Assembly: GCA_022606425.2 (NCBI GenBank)
Contig: JAHDVF020001359.1
Location: forward strand, 186,001-250,000
DNA length: 64,000 bases
From: Lepidostoma basale
Lineage: Eukaryota; Arthropoda; Insecta; Trichoptera; Lepidostomatidae
Direction of reading: 5' to 3'
A program made the translations under genes and the position numbers. The notes beneath the pieces were generated by a model. The model saw nothing but the letters and a program-made list of their open reading frames with translations, made no database searches and was not told where the DNA came from. Shown here one piece after another: positions 32,501 through 44,500 of this stretch (the stretch's first letter is position 1; each line of letters starts with the position of its first letter).

Positions 32501-35500
32501 ACCGACGATTAGTTCCCACGTAGTAAGTTTCCTTCTACGCGATAATTTTAATTTGTAACTAAAAAGGAACTAATTCTGGGGTGAGGGCAACACCGGTCCG
32601 AGGGCGGGGAGCGGCGCACACTGGTGCTCTGCACCGTATGTTCTATTTCGGACATATTATTCTCAAATAATTCGAGTTGTATCAAACTGTATAGGAAAAA
32701 GTAATTATTTTTTGTGAGAAATCCAAATATATTATTTATGACAAATTCATTGCAAAAAAACATTATGAAAAAAAGGAAAGTTGTGACGTACGCATTAATC
32801 TGCAACCTGTCTACTATTGACTTGAAGAACACCAGGCGATCAATAATGCTCCGACTAGTCAAGTAGCCGAACAACACATTCGTGACATCATCGTCCAGGA
32901 AGGCGAATTTTGACCATCTGGGTTGTACGGAAGAATCAGTGTGCACCCGTACTCGGGCCCCGGGGCTCCTTCAATTTCTATTTGGATAAACGAAATGTAT
33001 CGGCGCTGTGTGGCCGCCTCCTCGGGCCGGGCGGGAGGAGCCTGTTTTTTGTACAAAATGTAAAATACCTCCATGAGGCAAATCGTTTTTCTCGGTCAAA
33101 TTGCTCTTGGACGGATGTCGATCGGACCTAATAAGTACGGTCACGACTCGGACCGCGGACGGTAATAATATTTTCATTGATTACCCGATAATTGCGGGGC
33201 GCTCGCTCCGGACAAGACTCATTGAAATGTGATCGCTGATTAGTGATTAGTATGATCGTGCGCCCGCGGGCTAATTGAAATGTTGACTCGCGTCGGACGG
33301 GATAATAGGCCGCGTACACGGGATCAGGTGCAGCCCTGGACATGGACACACATCTTAATGGCTAAAACAAACACCACTTATAGGTCGTCACAAGAGACAA
33401 GCGGGTGCCGCGTCGGAGAATATTTAAATCGCATGAGCAGTGATTCGACATCCACATTACGAGCAGGTGAGAGCGGCAATACTCGATTTACGTTAAAAGG
33501 CCTCGGGACAAATACATTATTTCTGGAATGGAACTACATTAAATAAAAGGAGAAAAACTTTAAGAGCTCTCAAACTAGTTACAAGAAGGCTAAGACAAAA
33601 GTATTTGGCCGGGGCGTTGAGAAATCATCGACAAAATAAATAATAGTCTTCGAGATCGCCGACATAACACGATTATTCGCCCTTTCTCGGGCCGATGGCG
33701 ATCGGCCCCGCGATAGGTCACCGCTGGGCGAGGGTGTAAGTTAACTCGACTGAAGTAAAGAAACGAATTCTCGGAAACACGATTCGCCACAGCGGCAGAG
33801 CGGACTACCACGTCACAATACCGCCGGGCGGAGGTCCCGATAGAGCCGAGGCCATGCAGATAAGGCTCGATGACGTCATGGAACACCATCCGAGTGCAGC
33901 AGCCCGCAGTCACCTTATGGCCCGGCGGGTGAAGGGAGCGGTATGCTACGACAAGATATGTTATAACGAAACAAAGGGAGTCGAGACATTCGGAGAGAGG
34001 TCACAGTGGCGACCTCTAATTTTTCAACTCAAACCAAACAATGCAAGTTTAACTACTTTTTATCTGGCCCATAAGACAACATGATTCATGACATGTGTTA
34101 TCGTAATATTTTCTAGTTTGTTGTTTCATTACAGCATGTTACCTTATTTTCAAAACGCAATTTACTTGGAAGCACTATGCAACTTCGTTAACACAATTAA
34201 CAGATGAACAATGTTTTCAAACTTTGTATACGAGTACAACACGAACTTTTTATAAAATAAAAACATGTTTCGGACACAGAAGCCCTTCATCAGCGTTGTA
34301 AATATTTTAACGAATTTTTCATGAATGTGATCAGTTTTTTTTTTTATAAATTCGCCTTCACCTTGTGTTGTGAAATCATGTTCGATTAATATTGAAACAC
34401 GGTTAATTATAAAAGAATGACTAAACATGAATATATAAATTTGAATAACTTTTTGGAAACATTGTACGAGTATATTCAAAACACTTTTTTTGCACTTTTC
34501 ACAAACACGTTTGGGGACACGAACATCCCTTCTTCAGTGTGTGAATTTTAACTTAAAATTCATACACTGAAGAAGGGAAGTTTGTGTCCCGAAACATGTT
34601 TGTGAAAAGTGCAAAAAAGTGTTGTGAAAATACAATGTTCTTGTTATTCAAATGTGAATCCACAACACAGCGTGATAGCGAATATAGAATTAACAATTTA
34701 TTATATTTATGTTTAAACAAACGTGTTTTGGATGATCGACATATTTCTTCAACATAAAATATTTTCAGATTGATTAACGGAAGCAACCATCCGAAATATG
34801 CGTGTTTAGAAATTAACAAATTGTATAAATGTGTATTAAAAAAAAGTCTAATAAAACATTTACAACACAAAGTATGGCGAACATAGAAGAAACAAATTGT
34901 ATTTCAATATTCTTTAATAATAATAAAAATTAATTTAATGAATTGTAAAGCGTATTTTTTATGAATTAATCATCTCAAGGGCGCTGCAGAAAATGGTTTA
35001 TGTAATAAACTATGGGTATGTTTACCCATAGTTTGAGGGCTGCACCTGACGTATTCAATTAACGTCCACAGGATAGGATAATTTGAAAATTACAATAAAT
35101 TGCATCAAAAAAACGATGGAAAGCACTCTGGGTGAAAATGTCCATAATATTACAACATAAATATTCCCGTCGACAGTTTAAAATCATAAATCAAGTCCTT
35201 CTTCGTGTCACGACTAGATTACTGCAATGGAGTCTACGCCAACATCCCCAAACAGCAAACTAATAATCTCCAGTCTGCATTCAATACGGCAGCAAGACAG
35301 ATAAAGGGTGTGCCGAAGAGTTGGCTTGTAACACAGCATCTTAAGGAGCTCCATTGGCTAAAATGTCTTGAAAGGATACACTACAAGCTCTGTTAAGGCT
35401 TTGCATGGAATGGCACCAGCTTATATAAATATCTAAACTCTGCATCAATGAGAACCTGAATGCCAGACAGTCTACATTTCGATCAGCAAAGTCTTTGCGA

Positions 35501-38500
35501 TCGTTGGACTGACCGAACCTTCGCGGTAGCCGGCCATTCATCCTGGAACAATCTTCTAGCAGACCACAAGTTTATTGAGAATCCGCCAGAGTTTAGATCC
35601 TTTCCTGATTATCCTTTCCTGATGAAATGTACTAAATACGAACTAAGAGATCCAAGCGAATGGTGCATGTTCTTACCGGTCTACCGGCCAGGCTCTGCCA
35701 GGTGAAGTGCAGCTCCGAGATGGAGGCGGGGACAGGGACCACGAAGTTGAGGGCGTAGTCGTTGATCTGCCCATCGCGGACGTAGTACAGCTCCGCTGTC
35801 AGGCCTGCAGACAAACATTTACATTAACATTTCTCCTATAAAATAATTTGGTCAACTTAGAAAAGTAAATGTACGGGGATAATAACATGGCCAGAGTGCT
35901 GACTACTCGCGCTCTTGCAACACAGCATTGAATACATTCCAAACCATTAAAAACAAAAATAAACGGAAATCAATGTTTCACATAAAATTATATCGGCCTA
36001 TAAATTACCATCCAACATTATAAACGGACTTGCTTGGATGGTATTTACGAGGACTAGTAAAAATAGCGGTTATATGATATTACGCAATCTATAATACTAT
36101 AACATACTATGTTAGGTATACCTACAGATACTCGTACATGAAATGCGGATGCCTATATTATTACTTTACCATGCCATCACCCAAGAGTCGAATGATCCCA
36201 GTACCCGAAATGTGGCAAATATAAAGGTAACGTGTAATACAATAATCAGAAAGATGAATTATTATTATTATTATTGTATACAACAGGTCGTTTGAACCTA
36301 ATTACTGCATATAATTTGTGTTTAGCTATTATATTAATTCACGTAATTCTACATGAATTCTACATCTGACGTTGCGAAACAAGCATAGAGTAGTTAGTAC
36401 ATGACATTCTTGGAGAGAATCAGAAGGGCTGACAGCGCTGCAAACTAGAGATCTAACGAGAGGCGTAATTTTCTCTGTTGAAGAGAACTCTTGCTGGATA
36501 TTAAAACTACACTTCATTATTTCTGATAAGTTGCTCTCCCGTCCTCCTGGTAGCCGTGATTTAACTCAGGAGACCGGCGAATGACGCGGGGTTGTGTGTG
36601 CGAAGGGCCCGGTTGCTGGCGGGAGATTAACTTTGCACAATTGCTCCCGTACAAATAACACCCAGTCAGTAATCTGGCCGTCTATTGTGGGACAAAGAGC
36701 GAAAACAGGCAGGTGTCAATATGATTGAACCGATGTTTATTGATTGTGCTATTGCACAACGGTTAAGTACTTCGCAATTTCAATTTCTTTCGGTGACGTA
36801 GAAGCTTACAATTAACTACCTCGCAAGGGAATATGAAATTGTAGTAAATCCCCCGTAGACTGAAACGACGCGACGCCGACGTGCAGATTGTTAAAATTTA
36901 ACAATTTGAAAATGATGTAAAAATATATAATGGAAGATTCGTATTTAATTAAATTAATTTAAATATAAAATACAAAAGTAGTAGTTGGAAGATATTTTAG
37001 AAACATGTGTTTGGGTATTGAAATTCCTCGATAGAAGTTTATTACACTCGTAATTAATAAGCATTAAACGATTTTCAAAAAGCTTTATTCCATTTTCTTC
37101 TAGTTCAGACCGTTTTTGCCAGATAGAGATAATTGTCTGGGCGTAAGTCACTCTGATTAACACCCATACAATATGCCGAAACCGGTCTAAAAACTAAAAG
37201 AAAAATAAATGGAATAACTTTTTTAAATCTTCTTCTTCTTCTGCTTTATTTAGGACTGCGTCCTGTTATTTCTCGGAGCCTGTTCCTGGCATGTAGATGT
37301 CCATCTGTCTCGCCATCTTTTGGGTGGTCTTCCTGGAGGTCGATTTCCTGTTGGTACTTTATTTGCGGCTATATTTATCACTCTTTCAGAACATGCTCTT
37401 TCCATATATCTCTCCAGTAGCGTCTTCTCAGTCTTCCTCATCGCACGACATCTTCCACATTGCAGTTCTTTCTTATTTCAGAATTTCTTACTTTGTCTCG
37501 GAGTGTCGTTCCCGCAACGGATCGGAGAGTCTTAATTTCTGTGGTTCTCTGGAGACTTTTTGTTCTGATGGTGTCAGCTCTCTTTTCTATTCCATATGTC
37601 ATTATAGGACATTATTTATTTTAATCCGTTTTATTTATTCATATTAGATATTTTTAAACTATCGAATCTACGTGGGATAAAAACGAGCGATGCTAGCGGC
37701 TACACCACGAAATATTACTACAGACCATTTTCAGATACTCAAACGTGTCGCATTATACTGGGAGTTACTTCGTTGTTGTTGTTATTATCGTTCTTTCACG
37801 GGCACAGGTGTTTCAATCACAATAGTGACGAATGAGACGCCTTTTATGCTCGCCACAAATTTAATTAGTTATAAGTTACAGTTGTAAAAACTGCGTTTGA
37901 ACATTTGATTTTATTTATCATTATATACAATATAAACGTACATCGCGACTGTCCTTCGGAAAATTCATAACTCATATTGCGTGTGGGAAAATTATTCGCA
38001 CAATTGATTACTTTTCAGAACCCCGGTTAACATCGTAATATTTATATTGACCTAACAACAGAACCAACAATTGGGATAAGAAAAGTAACTAACTACCCAC
38101 GTCACGCCGTTTTGAGAACAATGATTGCGAGTCGCCAGGGTGGGAGTGTCGACCACTCGCCGCCCGCTTCCGGGAACTTGGCGTTTGCGCTAGTGTGCGA
38201 GAGGATTTATTTGCACACAGAATTATATTAATGAAAACGTGGAGTTGCTCGAACTAGAAATAGCGGGGCACCGCAGAATTGCCTCCACCACTAACAAGAT
38301 CGTTAGTGACATGATTAATGCGCCCATACACGGAGAATCGATTCCGGCCGATAAATAAATCATGGAGTAATTGGTTAACGTAAAATATAATTATATTATG
38401 CAAATGATTTAAACTAACAAACCTCGGATCTAGTCATTAATATGTACGAAAATGGTAAAATACTCCCAGTTCAGTTCGACAGTTTTGTATTCCGAGTTTC

Positions 38501-41500
38501 CCAGGAAAGTTTTAATGAAACAAATAAACACGAAATGAACCAAGTGCACCGGGCCGAAAATATTGGTAATTGCTTTAGCTCCTTGAAAGGCATGAAACTC
38601 GACGCCTTCCAGCGGACACCTCCGCTGAATGCGATTTGGCGCGTAGCTCTCCCCGCATTGTGGGCCTGTCGCGTGGATCAAAATAAACGGCGATGCATCA
38701 GACGGCGAGTGAAGAAGAAATTATTTTCCGTCGCATTGTGAGACGGAAGGGAACTTCCTTCATATTCGTGGCGGGGACAAAGGGCCTTTATGCGAGGAAT
38801 TGCTGAATTCAATATTTTCAATGGCGCTGGAGGTGCATGCGAGAAGTAAACAGATTACAGCGAAGAAAGGACCGGCACAAAAGGCAGCCGGAGGGTGGGA
38901 TAATGGAAGCTGCGACACCTACAATCCTAACATAGGGTTACCAACCTAACCGTACATTTTTTAATCATTTTATAACATTTAGGAATATTTCACCTTGGGA
39001 AAACAAAATCGACCATATTGTTATAAACGTATAAAATAAACCGATTGAAAATGATAAACACTAAGTATTTTTTAAATTTATTATTAACTTTAGGAATATG
39101 GAGTTGAATAAAACTAAAACTGAAATAATTAACTAACCACGTTACTTATTTTTAAAAAATTAAGGTTTTTATTAAAATAACTTAATTACTTAATAAAGCC
39201 CAAGGGTGAGTGAGAAACAATTATACAAATTTTATTTATTTATCATTGCTGATTTAGGGTAGCCCCACTACTGTGGTGGGTCTGTTCCAGCGAAGACAGT
39301 CTAGCCACTGCAAAAACAGCGGTTAAATGGAATAAAGTAATAATATGCCAATTATTAAAGCGCCATTTTCATGATTTAAGCAATGTACGATTAAACAGCG
39401 TGGATAGGATCTCCTTCATAAAATAAACGTGGAATTGTTATTATAATCACTTACAAGAGGTTTGTGTGAAGGCGAATGGTAGCCCTGCGAATATACTATA
39501 GGAATTACGTGAGGGTGAAGAGCGCGGGGCCCAGACTGCACCAGCGCCTGAGTTTGGCAGTTTCTCCTGGGGAAGGTATGTAGGTACTGAGTGTACCATA
39601 CGAGCTGCTAGGAGAGCGCTACACAGACACGTGGCGCGCACTCCGGCCCCTACTCTCAAGTGGTTGTAAATTGACGAAATTAGTTTTCAGTTAGGGATTA
39701 ACAAGGACCCCCGATTAGATGCGGAGCACATGGCGGCTCTCTCCCTCTCTCTCTCTAGACTATGGGAAACTCCGTGGAACCTAATGACAAATAATACCGT
39801 GATAACGATGTCGAAAAATGAAAGGAACAACAATTTATAACATTTAAACACAGACAGTTCTAAAACGTACATCAATTTTTCTGTGGACGGGTTACTAAAA
39901 ATAAACGTAACAACATGGCAGCAGTAAAACAATCCGTGCAGTGCTATCTCCCGTCATGAAGCACCGAGTCTCGGATCCCTCCCACATCCAACATTTGCTC
40001 GGACATAACGAGGAGAGTAGAGGCAGGCGTGAGGCGATTGAAGCGGATAAGAATGGATAAAACATACCCAAAGGATACATTCGGACTATACTCGTATTTA
40101 CATTAAAAAAAGCAATCGTGCAATGACATGGTTTCGCATACTTATGTAGTTATTCGCTAGTGGTGATCTTTTATCAATAGTAAACGAGTATTCTTTCGTT
40201 TTGTATGTATTAAATATCAATGTGCTTAGTATTCTTGAAGTGATCTCACATTATTTTAGTGCTTGTCAGCCATGGCATGGGATGAGTGTCAAAGAATAAA
40301 AAAATACTAAATATTCCCATCTCCAGTCCTTTAACACGTATAAACGAAACATTCGATGTCTTGTGGGGATTACAGACGGTTCTAATGTGTTTTATTTTCG
40401 GCTATTAAAGGTACTAAAGAAAACATTCCAGGGACTCGGTGATAACAGATTTACACCGGCGGCAATAACAGCGCAGAAACATGACTCGAAGGCAGCTCCG
40501 GCCTTATAGAGCGCGCTCACACACACACACACACACACGTCAGGGAGCCGCAGCCGCTACAGCATGAGCAACGCTAATCTCTCTTGTCAGAACAACTTTC
40601 CACTCGCTATTTTCAGATATTTCAGGTTATAAAAGATTTATTTTAGTCGATCGTAAATATTGAACAGCGGGCTAATTAATTTTGTCTCTGTGTGAAATGT
40701 GGGCCGATAATTAGGTGCGAGGAACAGCCCCGCGTAAACAGTTTACAATTGGTGAAGACTGATAAGAAACAAGCGTTCATTCGATTAACTTGAGCGTACC
40801 TCCTGGTGGCGAAACTCTTAAGGAGATAAATAAATACATTTCAAGAAACTAGACTATCAAACTGCATCAAATTTGGCCAATTGTCAATTGTCTGAACAGA
40901 GTGGACCAGGAAGGATGGCGAGGAGCTAACTAGACCACTCGCTCCCGCCGGGAGAAGGAATGAAGCGTCACGATGACAAGTCGAATTAAGGCCGGGACCC
41001 GGTAACCCGCGGAGCCAACACGTTTATACGCCGCTTGGGGCAATTTAAATAACCAATGACGAAAAAACACCATTGTGGTGGGCGGCCATCAACAGGGGAC
41101 GTGACTGGGTACTTATTTACGGTTTCTAGGCGGCGCGGCGCTGAAGGAAGTATTCCCGAGAATATCCCCCTTACTAGCCAAATACACATCGGGTAATTGG
41201 TATTTGGAGGTACTCGTACCTACTTGACTTAGGCTAATTCATTTTACAAAACGGCGCGATGATTTTTGAACATCTTTTGAACTGTTCTAGTGCCGACCCT
41301 AATGTATGGAAGTGAAGCATGGAGTTGGCGGGAGAAGGATAGAAGTAGGATAAATGTCGTGCAGAAAAACAATTTATGATAGAGTCCCTAATGATGAAGT
41401 AAGAAAGGGACACCAAGATGGATTGGACATATGGAACGAATGGATTAGCGAAGAATGGTTAAAATGATATATACAGGTAGTGTGAATGGAAAAAGAAGTC

Positions 41501-44500
41501 GAAGAATGCCAAGGAATGGGATGACCAAATTAACTAATTACTGAAAGGCGGTATTGTTCGGATAAGGAACAATCGACGAGCGTGCGTGTCACGGTATGTG
41601 AAAGTAGAAAATGCGCGAGAGGTACGTCAGGTTATGGTTAGTTAGTTTTTTGGTTTTCCATTCCCACTAAAAAAAATGGAAAGAAAAGTGTGTTAATAGA
41701 TATTTATTTTGTTTTGATCAAAGGTATTAACGCTTTAAGTTTATCAAAAAGATAAATTTACGTGAATTTGTCAAGGCAAGTATATAATACTATACATGAT
41801 ATATAATACTACCACACAAAAATGATTGAAATGTTAAATCATGATTAAAAATTTTTTATAAAAAATATTTCATGAAATGCCTCCGTAGAGCGGGTTATCC
41901 CAGTTGCGAGGTGTTAAAGCCGTGTACTATACTTGGTAAATAATCAATAATAATTATTTTTAAAATCCGAAAGAGCTTTCTGTAAGAGACTCATCAAGGC
42001 AAAACGAAGGATTCTAGACCTGGCATCATCAAGTTGACCACTCCACGATAACACAAAGCAAGTCCTGAAGAAAATCTGGACTCTATAAAACTACCCAGTA
42101 ATTAATACGAATGAAAATGTCTGTTTTCTAGAAGATTTTTTGTATTAAATGTGAATGACATGTTTCGACTGTCTAAGCATGGTATTATCAAATGTTATTT
42201 TTTATATTTAATAATGACTTAGACAAGCAAAACATGTCATTCAGATAAAATATAATACAACTTTTAGAAAATGGACGTTTTCATTCGTATTATGGAGTTT
42301 TACATCATTGTTTAAGAAACACCAAAAAACTAGACAGTTTTATTTAGTCTCGAATATACTCAACAGCGGGAAAAAACAGTGTTTTAATTGAATGGAAATC
42401 AAAAGAAAAAAAGTAGTTTTAAAATTTTAATAATTTTAATATTTCTACTCAAAAAAGATAAAGCCGAGAGAGTCCCGCAGTAACTAATGGGACTGAGTTT
42501 TATGTCTATTCGTACATCGAACTACTGAATGGTACAGGAGTGTCATATAGTTAGGTTATTGTTCTCAATACGAGTACCACATGATAAGCAGTTCGCTTAT
42601 TCCCGTTGAAGTTGCTCGGCTCCCTCCCACGTTCAGGGCGTGGGCGTAGGAGGGCCAAGTGTATAATGAACCAGTCTTCAGGTGTTCCGGGGTGGCTCTC
42701 GGCTCTACGCGGGACTAATGGTACACATCACGTCGCAGACTGCGGACTGCAGATAAGCCCCCGCTGGTAGGGACGAATTCGCGTGGACAAATTATGTAAC
42801 GAGTAAAATGGTTTGGTAATTGCAAATAAAAATTTTGAAGAAAAACAAAACAAATAACTACTCATGGTATTAATTAGTAATCATTTCATCAGGACGAACA
42901 ATGGGCGAATTGGTGAGGTTTATGTATAAATTTATCGAGGGAGTCGCGTAGCGCGTAATTATCTAGTAGGGCAGATGCCAGGCCTCGGCTATGGTGTTTT
43001 ATGTACTGTAATTTGAATGACAAAACGACTAAATCCAATTATAGTACGTGTCCCACGATACCTTCGCAGGACAACCTGCGTTGGACGATGACGATGTTTT
43101 ACTGTGGCTGTTAGCGGGCGGCGGGGAATTTAGTTAATTTATGTCCACGGCCCGGTACAGCTGGACAGAATGCGCCGGATTGTGGGAAAAAGCAGCCAGC
43201 CCGATACCATCTGTTCCGGCCGCACTAGCGGAATAGTACAATAGCGCAGTGGCACTTGTCGCACATATAATACGATTTCGATTACCGGAGTGTTCTAATT
43301 TGTTGTGCGAATACAAAGAGGAGGCGAGCCGCGACTGGAGGGGAGACACGCTCCGCTGGCCACCTTCGCAGATTACGGCGGGTCGGAAAGGAAAAACAAA
43401 CCCCAAAGAAAAAGGGGTACAACCTTAATGTAAGGGTAAAACGCATCCCCGTGTGGGGCCTATAGTGAATAAACATAACCAAAAACAACCTTCGTACAGC
43501 AGAGTACGTGCCACGGTTTCATTTTGGAGAAGGGCTTCAACAAGAAAGGTAAATATTTTTTATGAATCAAAACACTGTTTTTTCCACTATTATTGTAGTA
43601 GAAGTAAGAACATCGAAACACCGATGGAATCTTGTGAATGGCAGATAGGTCGTTAATATAATAAAATATGATAAAAAATAAAAAAAAAACAAGAAGACCG
43701 TCAGGCCCGAGTATAAACTTGGATAAGTACGCGCAACTCATAATTAGAACCTCAATGCGGAGGGGAATCTCTCTAACACACTCTAACTACATCGTAGCAC
43801 TGCAGGAATGAGCATTGACGTGCTCATGAGCTCGCCACACTCGGAGTTGAGTAGATTGAGTGTAAGGCACAGAGAGAGATCTTTTATAGTTGACTGAGGC
43901 CTATAAATTAATTCGAGTTTTTGGGACATCAAAAGGGAAACTCGAGAGGACCTTCTCTGTACCTCGAATTGAAGCTGAAAGGAGCGGGAAGGGAATGTTT
44001 ACATTAATTTTACGTTGCTTTTTTACTGCCATTATATTTTTATACCCTTGTCAAAATAAGTCCCACATCCACGTCACGGGCGCGGGCATAAATGATGACA
44101 TTCTGTAAGTGACGCTGTAATAAAATTTGTTGGCTTCGGAGGTATCAGTTCCCGGGATCGGCGGCTCTCGGGTTACGAGAAGTTACAAGTTACACGGGGC
44201 CACGGGCGGCGGAGGTGGCGGGGGCGGGGGCCTCCCTACGTGTGTACGGTTGCTTAAAATAAAACTTAACATACATCAAATATAGGCACCGAAGATCTGA
44301 CCAACAGAAATATGCAAATGGGTAATACGAAATGATATGTTTATATATTGGCAAAGTGTACAAATGTGTATAATGCGGCCTCGCACGGGGAAATTTATAC
44401 ACTTAGAATGTGTAGGTACACAATAAACTTGTTAATATTAAAAATGATTTAATGATGAAACATAAGTAGTTCTTCAAAACAAGTTTTTTTACACCTTAGA

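Larger units (their letters stand above)
31287..35676 (-). other. intron 2 with foldback and LINE insertions
   Basis: 4.4 kb. Holds a CR1/L2-like fragment (35195-35640, antisense to the gene), a long hairpin (34479-34625) with relatives on both sides, and GC-rich islets at about 33000-33350 and 33640-33960. Confidence 0.85.

Noticed and set aside
39447..39659. Candidate missing receptor exon (minus strand, VPTYLPQEKLPN)
   Set aside because: Superficially like the WIF lead-in strand but lacks the E-V-x-x-L-L-G pattern and a phase-1 donor.
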